From assembly GCF_000711795.1 (NCBI RefSeq), contig NZ_JONH01000022.1, positions 1 to 41,997 on the forward strand: DNA of 41,997 bases, read 5' to 3'. Below the pieces are notes generated by a model that saw only the letters and a list, made by a program, of their open reading frames with translations, made no database searches and was not told the DNA's origin. This document shows positions 31,950 through 40,703 of this stretch, one piece after another (position 1 is the stretch's first letter; every line of letters begins with the position of its first letter). The position numbers were made by a program, and so were the translations under genes. Origin of the DNA: Vibrio pacinii DSM 19139 (GTDB taxonomy: Bacteria > Pseudomonadota > Gammaproteobacteria > Enterobacterales > Vibrionaceae).

Positions 31950-32945
31950 TCAGTTCCTTTCTGCTAACATTTGTTGATATGGGTATGAGTAAAACACTCG
32001 CCTAAAATCTGGCGGAGACTTACTGACCAAACCGCTATTTATCGCCCAGCGTGCTTGCAATTGTAGGTTGGATAACAGTGAGTTACCTAGCGATAGGCGA
32101 AAAACATAGTCGTCCCAAGACCAGTCAATCTGTTCTACAGGCACCTCAAGTCGTTGCGACACTAGCGTGATGGCTTGCTGCGGGTGAGTTTTAATCCAAT
32201 CGATTGCCACTTGGAGTGCTTGCAGTAAACGAACGGGTTCATCCCCTGCAAATTCAAGATGAGAAGGCCGAGAAATAAGGTTAAACGAGAGCTGATAGAC
32301 CCCATTGATACCCAAATTGTGTACTTGCGCCACTGAAAGTAAGTCAGTTTGGTAACCCATTGGTTCCCAAGCAGAAATGGCGTCAACTCGGTATGAGAGC
32401 AATGCCGGGACAAGCTCTTTGTCAGACAAATAGACTTTCTCCACAGGCAATTCGCGTAAATCACTACCAATCAGCACAGAGTCAAAATAGAACTCACTCG
32501 CCGACCCTTTCACAATACCCACTCGTTTATCTTTTAATTGAGCAACGGATTTAATTTTTGACGGACCTAAGCTGAGCAATTTGAGATCATTATCCGACTC
32601 AACAAAACTCGCCAAAAGCAAGATATCATCCTGCTTGAAGCTCTTAAACATCACCACCGATTCCGAGGCGGTCGCATAATCGACATCGCTATTAAGCATA
32701 GAATCTGCGCAACTCACCCCACTTGAGCAGGGCAACAACGCAACATTGAGTCCATATTGTTTAAACAACCCCAGTTGCTCGGCGACAAAAAAAGGTGAAG
32801 AGAGCGGCGTCAATGAGACTCCGATCTTAACTTGATCCGTTGCAACGGTCATCGGCATTTTCCGTTGATAGAGGTAGAGTGCCGATATCGCCAGCACAAC
32901 GATAACACTCCACATCAATCCGTTTTTCTTTGACCACACCTGCAT
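31950..32945 (-). CDS. Membrane-anchored solute-binding protein of the NMT1/SsuA type
   Basis: This is a periplasmic ligand-binding protein, 331 residues. The N-terminus has an uncleaved-looking TM anchor (about 12-26, MWSVIVVLAISALYLY). The bilobal domain follows: VKIGVSLTPLSSPFFVAEQLGLFKQYGLNVALLPCSSGVSCADSMLNSDVDYA, VGIVKGSASEFYFDSVL, VDAISAWEPMGYQTDLL. This matches the sulfonate/nitrate/thiamine-precursor binding group (NMT1, SsuA, TauA). No ABC permease or ATPase is present. The next gene, 4 bases on, is a diguanylate cyclase, which suggests a sensing rather than a transport role. Two cysteines in PCSSGVSC may form a disulfide. Confidence 0.9.
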   Translation of the reverse strand: MQVWSKKNGLMWSVIVVLAISALYLYQRKMPMTVATDQVKIGVSLTPLSSPFFVAEQLGLFKQYGLNVALLPCSSGVSCADSMLNSDVDYATASESVVMFKSFKQDDILLLASFVESDNDLKLLSLGPSKIKSVAQLKDKRVGIVKGSASEFYFDSVLIGSDLRELPVEKVYLSDKELVPALLSYRVDAISAWEPMGYQTDLLSVAQVHNLGINGVYQLSFNLISRPSHLEFAGDEPVRLLQALQVAIDWIKTHPQQAITLVSQRLEVPVEQIDWSWDDYVFRLSLGNSLLSNLQLQARWAINSGLVSKSPPDFRRVFYSYPYQQMLAERN

Positions 32946-33175
32946 CTGACCACGTCCAAATTTAAGAAACCTAGCTCATATAAATCTAGACCACTATTGA
33001 CGCACTATTGGCTTAAGCTAAATTTGATAGCCGATTGGGCCTGATAAACATTGAGAATCTTGCGATTGATCACACATCTCGGTCTATATTGAGTCGTGTA
33101 GCCCTTTTTTTCGTAACTAATCACACTCCAAGTTCATTTGAACGACAGGTTCTTACATCAGATTGAGACATAAAA

Positions 33176-33883
33176 ATGAAAATATTAATCATTGGTGGGC
33201 GTGGCGGTATCGGCAGTGCCATTTTACAGCTTTGCCAGCAACGTTACCCTAGCGCTGAGTTGCACGCGACCTATCGACAAACTCAACCTCAGTCGCAACC
33301 CGATGAAGTGACTTGGCATCAGGTCGATGTCAGTAACGAAAGCCAAGTGCATAAGTTAAGTGAGCAGTTGACTCATATTGACTGGATAATAAATTGTGTT
33401 GGATTTTTGCATAACAAGCATCAAGGCCCGGAGAAAAGTTTAGCGAGTGTATCGAGCGACTTCTTTAGTGAAAACATCCAGCGTAATACGCTACCAACGT
33501 TGCTACTGAGCAAGTACTTTACTCCAATACTGAAACGCAGTGAGGCGGGTAAGATGGCAATACTCTCAGCCAAAGTAGGCAGCATTAAGGACAATCGATT
33601 AGGAGGATGGTATAGCTATCGCGCTTCAAAAGCGGCGCTCAATATGATTGTAAAAACAGTGTCCATTGAATGGCAACGCACCTGCCGAAAGGCAACCATC
33701 ATTGCCCTCCACCCCGGAACAACAGACACTGCGCTGTCAAAACCATTTCAAGCCAATGTACCAACTGGCAAACTGTTCACCCCGGACGATGTCGCGCGTG
33801 ATCTGATTGCCATTATAGAGCGCAGTACACCAGAGCATAGTGGCCGATTTTATAGCTACAGCGGTGAGGAGCTACCTTGGTAG
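33176..33883 (+). CDS. Short-chain dehydrogenase/reductase (CsgA/C-factor-like)
   Basis: This is an NAD(P)-dependent oxidoreductase of unknown substrate, 235 residues. The Rossmann nucleotide loop GGRGGIGSA is at about 7-15, the NNAG-equivalent is NCVG, and the catalytic residues are Ser in AILSAKVGSI and Tyr/Lys in YSYRASK. Then LHPGTTDTALSKPF follows the usual PG motif. The type resembles cytosolic C-factor-like SDRs that often lie near photolyase genes in marine bacteria. Here the convergent neighbour is a DUF2256 gene, also often found near photolyases, though no photolyase is in this window. No strong ribosome binding site is seen upstream of the ATG at 33176. Confidence 0.9.
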   Translation: MKILIIGGRGGIGSAILQLCQQRYPSAELHATYRQTQPQSQPDEVTWHQVDVSNESQVHKLSEQLTHIDWIINCVGFLHNKHQGPEKSLASVSSDFFSENIQRNTLPTLLLSKYFTPILKRSEAGKMAILSAKVGSIKDNRLGGWYSYRASKAALNMIVKTVSIEWQRTCRKATIIALHPGTTDTALSKPFQANVPTGKLFTPDDVARDLIAIIERSTPEHSGRFYSYSGEELPW

Positions 33884-33889
33884 CCTTCG

Positions 33890-34054
33890 TTAGCCGATAG
33901 TATCGCAGCGCTGAGCACCAAATGAGCGACAGCGTTTTGAACAATAACGTACCTCATCCCAACAGCGCTGCCACTTTTTACGCCAACTAAAGGGCCGCTG
34001 ACAAGCAGCGCAAATTTTCTTAGGTAAGTACTGCTTTTTTATTTTATTCGGCAT
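33890..34054 (-). CDS. DUF2256 small cysteine-rich protein
   Basis: This 54-residue basic protein reads [48 protein letters not shown]. The pair CAAC and the CSKRC spacing suggest a zinc-binding knuckle, the hallmark of DUF2256, whose role is unknown. The frame extends to an ATG at 34103-34105, but residues before MPNKIKK do not fit the family, so the ATG at 34052-34054 is used. Its ribosome binding site is weak. It is convergent with the SDR, with stops 6 bases apart. DUF2256 often travels with cryptochrome/photolyase genes. Confidence 0.85.
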   Translation of the reverse strand: MPNKIKKQYLPKKICAACQRPFSWRKKWQRCWDEVRYCSKRCRSFGAQRCDTIG

Positions 34055-34297
34055 GCTAAATCTCGAAGTAAGGCGAAAAACTATTAGTCCGATTTTTAAC
34101 CTCAATCAGACACCTTGCCATACTTTTATTTGTTTCTTTTTTGCCCATCCATACTCTGTTACGCAGTAATCCTCGCTTGAGAGCAAAATGCCAACTCAAA
34201 AACAGCATCATCAATGGCCTTTGGTCAGGGTGGACTCGACTCTCAAACAGAGGCAATATACCAAGCGTTCCATGACTAAATAAGAGGAAAGACTAAA

Positions 34298-34777
34298 ATG
34301 CAACAAGAGGTCTATTTTGCTGGTGGATGCTTGTGGGGCGTACAAGAGTTTTTCAAACACCTACCGGGGGTTGTCAATACCGAAGCGGGACGAGCCAATG
34401 GCACCAGTGACTCGACTCAAGCAGAGTACGATGGCTATGCAGAATGTGTCAAAACAGTATTCAATAGTGACGTCATTTCACTCGAGCAGCTCATCGGCCA
34501 TTTGTTTGAAATCATCGACCCTTACAGCGTCAATCAGCAAGGACAAGATATTGGTGAAAAGTACCGAACGGGTATCTATAGTCATGACCAGCATCATATT
34601 GCCAAAGCCAAAGCGTATATTCTCAACCGACCAGATGCAGACAGGATTACCGTTGAAGTGCTAGCGCTCACCAACTACGTTAAAAGTGATGATGAACACC
34701 AAGACAGATTGACACGTTTTCCGAATGATTATTGTCATATCCCAATCGACCTGTTACACAAATATCGAGCTAAATAG
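34298..34777 (+). CDS. msrA: Peptide-methionine (S)-S-oxide reductase, divergent MsrA
   Basis: It reduces methionine-S-sulfoxide in proteins. The 159 residues cover the MsrA core without the N-terminal extension of E. coli MsrA. The catalytic Cys11 lies in FAGGCLWGVQEFF, where the usual GCFWG has become GCLWG. The glutamate/tyrosine region is AEYDGYAECVKTVF, then IIDPYSVNQQGQDIGEKYRTGIYS, where HDP is usual and here is IDP. A single late cysteine (Cys146, PNDYCHIP) could resolve. These changes point to a secondary paralogue, and activity should not be taken for granted. The ATG follows GAGGAAAGACTAAA. It is convergent with a flavin reductase. Confidence 0.9.
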   Translation: MQQEVYFAGGCLWGVQEFFKHLPGVVNTEAGRANGTSDSTQAEYDGYAECVKTVFNSDVISLEQLIGHLFEIIDPYSVNQQGQDIGEKYRTGIYSHDQHHIAKAKAYILNRPDADRITVEVLALTNYVKSDDEHQDRLTRFPNDYCHIPIDLLHKYRAK

Positions 34778-34794
34778 CAGACACGATGATTACC

Positions 34795-35484
34795 TTAAGA
34801 GTACTTATCGTGACCTCTCGGCCATTGACTCTCTGCGCCGTCAACCGTTAGCGGCGACAGCTTTTTATCAGGCTTTGCATACTCGAGGCGAAACAAGCGC
34901 TGAGTCGTATGGTAACTATCAAGTCCACTGAGGGTGACTAAATCCATCGCTTCAACATCAAGATATCCATCCGCTTTTAATGCGTCAGAAGGAAGATGTA
35001 TCTGTTCAACTTGGCCAATCACCATTTCAGTCTTGTTAACCTTAATCCTATGATGCTCTTTGAGAGTTAACGCCATTTTAAGCTCGCTCTCCAACACAAA
35101 CGGGGCATCGAAACCGGTTTCGAACTGTGGGGTTAAGCCAACAGCATCAAATTCACTTTGTTGCTTAGCGTAACGTGCTGAAGTTTGGTGCGCCAAAGGG
35201 GCAAAGTCAGCAGCAACCGAATTGAGGGTAAATACGCCAGTCTGGAGAATATTCTCTAAGGTATGACGCTCAACAGAATTGGGACGATTGATAAACCCTA
35301 ACAGCGGAGGATTTGACCCAATATGAATGACAGAGCTGACTATCGAAAGATTTGTTTGCCCTTGCGCGTCAATAGTACCGACCAAGTTGGCACTTTTGAA
35401 ACCGCTTAAGCTGTTAATAAGCCTCGCACGGTAGCGGCTCTCCATTTGTGCGAGCTGTTCACTGGTAAATTTGCGTTGTTGCAT
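34795..35484 (-). CDS. Flavin reductase-like (FMN-binding split barrel) protein
   Basis: This flavoprotein resembles FlaRed/DIM6 NAD(P)H:flavin oxidoreductases. Residues 15-60 read RARLINSLSGFKSANLVGTIDAQGQTNLSIVSSVIHIGSNPPLLGF, the flavin-binding split-barrel start. The middle contains HTLENILQTGVFTLNSVAADF and a Gln/Leu-rich IGQVEQIHLP. The frame opens farther upstream (35535), but the ATG at 35482-35484 has GGGAAAAGCT ahead and gives 229 residues beginning MQQRKFTSEQLAQ, so it is chosen. It lies downstream of the fasciclin gene's terminator on the same strand and is convergent with msrA. Physiological partner unknown. Confidence 0.88.
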   Translation of the reverse strand: MQQRKFTSEQLAQMESRYRARLINSLSGFKSANLVGTIDAQGQTNLSIVSSVIHIGSNPPLLGFINRPNSVERHTLENILQTGVFTLNSVAADFAPLAHQTSARYAKQQSEFDAVGLTPQFETGFDAPFVLESELKMALTLKEHHRIKVNKTEMVIGQVEQIHLPSDALKADGYLDVEAMDLVTLSGLDSYHTTQRLFRLEYAKPDKKLSPLTVDGAESQWPRGHDKYS

Positions 35485-35502
35485 AGCTTTTCCCAATAAA
35501 TA

Positions 35503-35533
35503 AAAAACAAGGGCAAAGCGCCTTGCTTTGCCC
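35503..35533 (-). terminator. Terminator of the fasciclin gene
   Basis: GGGCAAAG (35511-35518) pairs with CTTTGCCC (35526-35533) over seven bases. On the minus strand it is followed by UUGUUUUUU. It lies about 25 bases past the fasciclin stop and 20 bases before the flavin reductase start, so the two genes are probably separate transcripts. Confidence 0.8.
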
Positions 35534-35558
35534 AAGATTAACCATAATGTTGTTCGAA

Positions 35559-36056
35559 TTATTTAGGTAGTATCACGGTATCAATGACATGAATCACACC
35601 ATTGCTCGCCTTGACATCTGTCGCTACAACATTGGCATTATCTACCATCACCTTGCCATTCATCACTTTGATCGTGATAGCCTGACCTTGCACGGTGGTT
35701 GCTTTATCTAACTTGACAACATCCGCTGCCATAACTTTCCCAGCCACCACGTGATACGTCAACACAGCAATTAGCTTATCTTTATTTTCAGGCATCAGCA
35801 GTGACTCAACTGTGCCTTCGGGCAATTTGGCGAACGCATCATCAGTTGGAGCAAACACGGTAAACGGACCTTCGCCTTTCAAGGTATCGACTAAACCTGC
35901 CGCCTTGACGGCTGCGACGAGTGTGTTGAACGAACCATTCTCTGCAGCGACATCAACGATATCGGCTTTCATTCCATGGTCATGAGCTTGCACTGGTAGA
36001 ACAAAAGCGAAAAGTGCAAATAGAGCGGTAACTAGCGACATTGTGTATTTAAACAT
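35559..36056 (-). CDS. Secreted fasciclin (FAS1) domain protein
   Basis: This is a periplasmic or secreted adhesion-like protein. The 165 residues are a signal peptide ([24 protein letters not shown], cleavage near 24) and a single FAS1 domain. Its H1 box is [36 protein letters not shown], and the H2 region is [13 protein letters not shown] at the C-terminus. The signal peptide and complete single domain are typical of the small bacterial FAS1 proteins whose role is unclear. The ATG at 36054-36056 is preceded by AAGGAAGGAATC on the minus strand, a strong ribosome binding site. It is monocistronic with its own terminator. Confidence 0.93.
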   Translation of the reverse strand: MFKYTMSLVTALFALFAFVLPVQAHDHGMKADIVDVAAENGSFNTLVAAVKAAGLVDTLKGEGPFTVFAPTDDAFAKLPEGTVESLLMPENKDKLIAVLTYHVVAGKVMAADVVKLDKATTVQGQAITIKVMNGKVMVDNANVVATDVKASNGVIHVIDTVILPK

Positions 36057-36331
36057 GATTCCTTCCTTTGTTTTTTCAGGCCAAGCCCTGTTAGGCTTCG
36101 CGTTGACTCAAAACCTGTTACGCTGACTTGCGCACAATCGATCACCGACTTCGAAGACCAAGGAGTAAGTATCTTTGTTAGGGGCCTTTAAATACCCTTG
36201 GTGTTAATTGCAGTAACTAGGTTTGTTAAAATCGTGATGAGACGTCGATCATTGATCACTATGACGCTGTTTTAATGCACAAAAATCAGGTAATTTGATC
36301 GTTAACAATAACAATTACATCAGGGTGAGGC

Positions 36332-37207
36332 ATGTTAGAACAAGTGGTCGGAATACTGTTCCCAGTCTTTGCATTAGTGACCGTTGGCTTTTGTGTGGGA
36401 AAGTGGCTCAAACCTGATTTTCAACCCATAAACCGTATTAACATGGACACCTTTACCCCTGCTCTGGTGTTCTCATCGCTTGTGTTAATGCCACTTGATA
36501 CAGAACAAGTGCCTCTGCTCTCCGCCTCTTTTGTCGCGGTACTACTTCCTGGGTTAGTCATGATCCCATTGTGTAAGCTGTCTGGACTGAGTTTTAAAGC
36601 TTGGGCGCCACCCCACATGTTTCGCAACAGCGGTAACCTTGCCATTCCCCTTTTTACTTACACGTTTGGTGACAGTGCACTGGCTTCGGCGGTACTGCTG
36701 TTTGTTGTGTCGGCCTGTATTCATATTAGTCTAGGCCTTGCATTATTAAGTGAAGGTAACCCATTTAAGAAGATCATCAAAATGCCGATTTTCCTTGCCG
36801 CCATTGCCGCGTTAGTCATTAACCTTGGCGGATTTTCCGTGTGGACGCCGCTCTACGAAGCCACCGCGCTACTCGGGCAAGCTGCGGTCCCCGTCATGTT
36901 ACTCTCACTCGGCGCTCAGATGTGTCATCTGCGTCTAAGTGGATTGAAAGTCGGTTTACTCTGCACCTTGCAATCGTTATTAACTGGCGCCATTGCGTTT
37001 GCGGTTATCTATTGGTTTATTCCGCTGCCAACCTTGCAATTGCAAATGATGGTTCTGTTTACTATGCTGCCACCCGCGGTCATGAACTACCTGTTCGCAG
37101 AACGCTTTAATATTGAACCGGCGAAAGTCGCTTCGATGGTTCTGTTTGGTAATTTTTTTAGCATCTTAACCTTGCCACTATTGCTCGGATTTGCTTTGTC
37201 CTTGTAA
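36332..37207 (+). CDS. AEC (auxin efflux carrier) family transporter
   Basis: This inner-membrane permease has 291 residues and about ten hydrophobic segments. Marks of the family are VVGILFPVFALVTVGFCVGKWLKPDF at the start and the conserved FRNSGNLAIPLFTYTFGDSALASA motif in the middle. Also present is MLSLGAQMCHLRL followed by a second five-helix repeat with FTMLPPAVMNYLFAERFNIEPAKVASMVLFGN. AEC members move organic acids or amino acids such as malate, but the substrate here is unknown. The ATG follows AGGGTGAGGC. The last 30 bases overlap the convergent soxR gene. Confidence 0.9.
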   Translation: MLEQVVGILFPVFALVTVGFCVGKWLKPDFQPINRINMDTFTPALVFSSLVLMPLDTEQVPLLSASFVAVLLPGLVMIPLCKLSGLSFKAWAPPHMFRNSGNLAIPLFTYTFGDSALASAVLLFVVSACIHISLGLALLSEGNPFKKIIKMPIFLAAIAALVINLGGFSVWTPLYEATALLGQAAVPVMLLSLGAQMCHLRLSGLKVGLLCTLQSLLTGAIAFAVIYWFIPLPTLQLQMMVLFTMLPPAVMNYLFAERFNIEPAKVASMVLFGNFFSILTLPLLLGFALSL

Positions 37208-37645
37208 CCACTCTTCCGGATGAGTAAGCATGGTTTTTCCTTGGAAAGTTTCAGCACGAATATCTTTTGGGTTATAGATAGCGCACGAGTCCATCGATAA
37301 GCAACCGCAACCAATACAGCCACCGAGATCTTGTTGTAAGGCTTGCAGTTGCAAAATTCTGTGTTCTAACATCTGTTTCCAACCTGAAGCCATCTGTTCC
37401 CATTCTCGTCGACTCGGGGCCTTATGTTTGGGCAAATGTGCTAACGACTGCACGATCTCTTCTAACGTTAATCCAACCTCTTGCGCAGCTTTAATCACAG
37501 CTATTCGGCGTAATACACTGCGATCATAACGACGCTGATTACCTTGATTACGCCAACTATGAATTAACCCTTTTTGCTCATAAAAATGCAGCGCAGATAC
37601 TTTGACTCCAGCACGCTTTGCCACCTCACCAACACTCAAATCCAT
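37178..37645 (-). CDS. soxR: Redox-sensitive transcriptional activator SoxR
   Basis: This is a MerR-family [2Fe-2S] regulator that activates when oxidised by superoxide-generating or redox-cycling drugs. The 155 residues contain the MerR helix-turn-helix (LSVGEVAKRAGVKVSALHFYEQKGLIHSWRNQGNQRRYDRSVLRRI), a dimerisation helix and the cluster motif CIGCGCLSMDSC (Cys110, Cys113, Cys115, Cys121). The start ATG at 37643-37645 follows GAGGGAAAAA. The upstream SoxR box (37675-37692) drives a promoter that points away from soxR. No soxS gene is visible. The C-terminus overlaps the AEC gene by 30 bases on the other strand. Confidence 0.96.
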   Translation of the reverse strand: MDLSVGEVAKRAGVKVSALHFYEQKGLIHSWRNQGNQRRYDRSVLRRIAVIKAAQEVGLTLEEIVQSLAHLPKHKAPSRREWEQMASGWKQMLEHRILQLQALQQDLGGCIGCGCLSMDSCAIYNPKDIRAETFQGKTMLTHPEEWLQGQSKSEQ

Positions 37646-37670
37646 ATTTTTCCCTCGGTGTTAAACACCC

Positions 37671-37701
37671 TTTTCCTTAAGTTAACTTGAGCTTTTAGAT
37701 T
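37671..37701 (+). promoter_or_regulatory. SoxR-type promoter facing away from soxR
   Basis: The near-palindrome CCTTAAGTTAACTTGAGC (37675-37692) matches the SoxR box CCTCAAGTTAACTTGAGG at 16 of 18 positions. On the plus strand it sits in a 19-base spacer between TTTTCC (-35, 37671-37676) and TAGATT (-10, 37696-37701), the same register as the E. coli soxS promoter. On the minus strand, toward soxR, the matching hexamers are poor. Activation from here would read rightward, where no protein gene lies. Confidence 0.8.
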
Positions 37702-37894
37702 AACAATAAGTGAGTAATTTTGCACAAGGGAAGCACAATAGGGGAAGAGACTGCGAAGCCAAATAACCCATAGCACTCAGCACTATTTGAGCGAAAGATT
37801 TTGATTGTATTGGATTGGGTTATTAATGATTAGCACTTTTCTCTACTTCAGAGTCACATAGCTACAACATCAAAAAGGCGCTCAACGCGCCTTT
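37702..37894 (+). ncRNA. Candidate SoxR-controlled noncoding transcript
   Basis: A transcript beginning just after the SoxR-type promoter would run about 185 bases with no convincing ORF. The longest frames are an 18-codon GTG frame near 37710 and an 11-codon ATG frame near 37826, neither with a good ribosome binding site. It would end at the hairpin AAAGGCGC/GCGCCTTT (37874-37881, 37887-37894). The inference rests on promoter and terminator geometry only. It could instead be a short untranslated transcript with no function or an antisense RNA reaching the next gene. Confidence 0.4.
37872..37894. terminator. Terminator of the dCache chemoreceptor; may also stop rightward transcription
   Basis: AAAGGCGC (37874-37881) pairs with GCGCCTTT (37887-37894) over five bases. 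On the minus strand five U follow from A37872-37876. On the plus strand only three U are present, within the stem. It is 22 bases past the chemoreceptor stop. Confidence 0.75.
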
Positions 37895-37915
37895 GATTAC
37901 CATATAGATTTTGGT

Positions 37916-39829
37916 TTAACTAAGCTTAAAACGCCTTACAATATCAGTGAGTGTTTGGTTCATCGTTGAAATGGTTTGCGCCTCTTCTAGCGCTTGCTGA
38001 CCGTTGCTGTCTAGCTCACCAACGATATCGTTGATGGCCGACATGTTGCGACTAAGCTCTTGGGTAACACTACTTTGCTCTTCTGCCGCTGTGGCAATTT
38101 GAGTGCTGAGGTCATTAATATCGGTGACAAATTGAGCCATAACATCAAGACTTCCTGCCACTTCGCCAGCACCTTCAGCGGTTTGAGCACATTTCTGCTT
38201 GGTCGTCTCCATCGAACTCACAACGGATTGACTGCCACGTTGCAAACTCGCTAGCGCCGTTTCTATCTCTTCAGTGCTAGTCTTAGTACGGCTGGCCAAA
38301 TTCCGAACTTCATCTGCAACTACCGCAAAACCTCGACCCTGTTCACCTGCACGCGCAGCTTCGATAGCAGCGTTGAGCGCAAGCAAGTTGGTTTGCTCGG
38401 CAATATCACCAATAACACCTAAGATGGTGTTGATATCATCCGTTTCTGACGCCATCTTATTAACATTTTCAGAGGCAGCACTTACATCGTCGACCAGTTC
38501 TTGCACGTTGGCTTGGGCTTGATTAACTGTTCGTTTTGACTCGTTGCTGGCCTCACTCGCTTTATTGGTCAACTCTGCCGTGTTAGCTGCGTCAGTTGCC
38601 ATCGAGTCTGCCGTTGAATTCATCTCTTCAATAGCCGTTACCACTTGCTCTGTCTCTTGGACGTGGTTTTGTAATATGATGCTATTGCGTTGGCTTTGGT
38701 CCTTCATTCGGTCGACGTTTTCATTGAGATGATCCGTGACCTGACGAATTTCTAGCATCATAGATTGCAAGCTTTCAATAAAGGCGTTAACCCCTTGTGA
38801 AATCTGCCCGAGATCATCGTTGGTTTTCACTTCAATTCTTTGGGTGAGATCGCCATTGCCTTGGCTCAAGCCAACAATAGTCTCTTTCAGCACCAAAATT
38901 GGACGATATAGTACACGGAGTATGATTAACGCTATTACGATACTGACAAAGGTAGCAATCAGAGCCGTGATCACTGCATTACGCTTGGCTGCGGAAAGTT
39001 CAGAAAATATGATCTCCTTGTCTAAGCCAACTAAAAGATACCAACTTTTATCCGCTACTTTAATTTTACGAGAGAAAAACAATTTCTCTTGGTTATTGAT
39101 AGTCGACTCAAAATGGCTAGCCTCTTTGTCTACCACCTGCTTGACCGCGTTATTAAGCCATGCATAACGCTCAGCGTTATCACCAGCTTTCACATTTTGT
39201 ATTGACGAGGCTAATATCGTGCCGTCATGATTGAGAATTATTGCCGTTTTCCCCGCAACCTCGTTGGCAGACTTAACAATCTCATTGAGAAAGCCCAATT
39301 GCATATCTGCCGAAATCATACCACTAAAAGTTTTGCGTACGATCGACACCCAGTAAATGCTTGAGTCATCAGAATCTACATACGGCTCTGTGACACTAGT
39401 GGATACAGCTTGACGCCCCGCCTGATACCAACTTTGAGTCGTGACATCACCGGCATATTTGTTGTTTGGCCAACTACTGCCTGTTTGGTTCCAGTAGGCA
39501 TCACCATTGGTAAATGCTACCACTGAACTGTTTAAGTTCATCGCTGCTGCAATCGTATGTGTCATCATAATAAAGTCTTGCGGCCCTCCCTCGATAGGTG
39601 CGTTTTGAAAACGCTGGCCGAGTTTTTCTATCCCTGACACTTTCTGTTGTAAGCGGGTCGCGATTTGCTCTGCTTCCGCATCAACATAATTTCGGTTACT
39701 GTTAGTAATAAGATCGATCAAAACATCTCGCTCTTTTACATAAGCAACGTAACTTGATGACGATACCGACACCACCACTAAAGCGATAATTGAAATAAGC
39801 AGTAGTGTCTTAAATCCTAAGTTTCGCAT
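37916..39829 (-). CDS. Methyl-accepting chemotaxis protein with dCache sensor
   Basis: Membrane chemoreceptor. Layout: TM1 (about 7-27); a roughly 240-residue periplasmic dCache_1 domain with [41 protein letters not shown]2 (about 284-306); HAMP; and the signalling coiled coil with the tip [38 protein letters not shown]. The Arg of the dCache amino-acid motif (RxWY) is Thr here, so an amino acid ligand is not indicated. The frame opens at a TTG at 39848-39850. The ATG at 39827-39829 is preferred, since it gives [18 protein letters not shown] and has AAGGA upstream. The product is 637 residues. It is transcribed alone and ends at a terminator. Confidence 0.93.
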   Translation of the reverse strand: MRNLGFKTLLLISIIALVVVSVSSSSYVAYVKERDVLIDLITNSNRNYVDAEAEQIATRLQQKVSGIEKLGQRFQNAPIEGGPQDFIMMTHTIAAAMNLNSSVVAFTNGDAYWNQTGSSWPNNKYAGDVTTQSWYQAGRQAVSTSVTEPYVDSDDSSIYWVSIVRKTFSGMISADMQLGFLNEIVKSANEVAGKTAIILNHDGTILASSIQNVKAGDNAERYAWLNNAVKQVVDKEASHFESTINNQEKLFFSRKIKVADKSWYLLVGLDKEIIFSELSAAKRNAVITALIATFVSIVIALIILRVLYRPILVLKETIVGLSQGNGDLTQRIEVKTNDDLGQISQGVNAFIESLQSMMLEIRQVTDHLNENVDRMKDQSQRNSIILQNHVQETEQVVTAIEEMNSTADSMATDAANTAELTNKASEASNESKRTVNQAQANVQELVDDVSAASENVNKMASETDDINTILGVIGDIAEQTNLLALNAAIEAARAGEQGRGFAVVADEVRNLASRTKTSTEEIETALASLQRGSQSVVSSMETTKQKCAQTAEGAGEVAGSLDVMAQFVTDINDLSTQIATAAEEQSSVTQELSRNMSAINDIVGELDSNGQQALEEAQTISTMNQTLTDIVRRFKLS

Positions 39830-40211
39830 CACTGATAATTCCTTATACAATATGTGCTAAAGACAATGCCTAAACGGCAATAGAGCCTGACTAAACTTTA
39901 TAATTAAATTTGTAACTAAGTGTGGCCGTTAACTGGGAAAAATCCAGATCTAGCGTGGAACTATTGTTAATAAGTGATGTTGATGGTGTAAATAAACACT
40001 GATTACAAGGGAGATTACACAAGGGACAACATGCCGGACTTCACGGTCCAGTAGAGAATCGCCGCTTAAACGTCGATCCAATTTCATTTGGCGGGTGTGA
40101 GATTTCAGAAAGGCTAGAACTGACTTTCTACAACTTGGATCCAACCAAGTTTTTATACTATTAATACTGCTCCAAACATCTCTGTTCTAGCAATCAGAAC
40201 TGGAGCTATGT
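39830..40211. other. 380-base intergenic region with an orphan rightward terminator
   Basis: No protein gene is supported. A leftward 64-codon frame (39950-40144) lacks a ribosome binding site and looks like chance. On the plus strand are near-repeated GATTACAAGGGA and GATTACACAAGGGA (around 40000-40025), hairpins GGAC/GTCC (around 40034-40047) and AGAAAG/CTTTCT (40107-40112, 40124-40129), and finally ACTTGG/CCAAGT (40133-40138, 40145-40150) followed by TTTTT. This could be the end of a small rightward RNA. Confidence 0.4.
40133..40155 (+). terminator. Orphan hairpin with U-tract
   Basis: ACTTGG (40133-40138) pairs with CCAAGT (40145-40150), followed by TTTTTA. The stem is only six pairs and AT-rich at one end. 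No rightward gene precedes it. Confidence 0.4.
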
Positions 40212-40502
40212 TTATAAAAACTTCACTCTTTCATCAATGCACTCATAAGATCCCATTTCAAATTCGCGACATATCCAAGGCCTATTTTCGTAAATAGAGC
40301 ACATCAGTGTTTCTCTGTCTAGAGCCGCACACCAACCATCATTTAATCGTCTCATTGTCTCGCCACCATATTGGTCACGTAAGATAAACTCTTCAGGTAC
40401 GCCCGTGTCTGAAATAATCATAACTTCAAGACGACAACAGCACGCTTTGCAGTTTGAACACGAGACATCAGAGGGATAAGTGCTTTTAATTGGTATATTC
40501 AT
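40212..40502 (-). CDS. YkgJ-family cysteine-cluster protein
   Basis: This small cytosolic protein of the YkgJ/UPF0153 family is believed to bind zinc or iron. The 96 residues carry the cluster CSNCKACCCRLEV near residues 15-27 and a late CAALDRETLMCSIYENRPWICREFEMG, the usual second cysteine group, so all the expected ligands are present. The ATG at 40500-40502 is preceded on the minus strand by only weak purine tracts. Genes of this family occur in many gammaproteobacterial chromosomes, and it is not obviously a mobile cassette. It is separated from yehS by about 200 bases without a gene. Biochemical role unknown. Confidence 0.9.
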   Translation of the reverse strand: MNIPIKSTYPSDVSCSNCKACCCRLEVMIISDTGVPEEFILRDQYGGETMRRLNDGWCAALDRETLMCSIYENRPWICREFEMGSYECIDERVKFL

Positions 40503-40703
40503 GGGTGATTAATTTTTACTAATTGGCTGTGATATCTTAAATCTAATATAACTATCTTAAACTGCTACAAGTCACGCGATTTTTGAACCAAAATACCTAA
40601 ACTTACAGTGTGCATATTGGAGTTTGTCCGGTATCAAGTGAGAAACCAGCTCCTAGAACATGGGTTATCATATCCTAGGGGCTTAATTTGCCTTGCGAGA
40701 ATA

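Noticed and set aside
39990..40130. Second attC-like site
   Set aside because: The stretch has several short hairpins but no paired R and L boxes like those at 41294-41421.
39950..40144. Leftward 64-codon ORF upstream of the dCache chemoreceptor
   Set aside because: It has no ribosome binding site and an unusual composition, and it overlaps plus-strand hairpins. I treat it as a chance frame.
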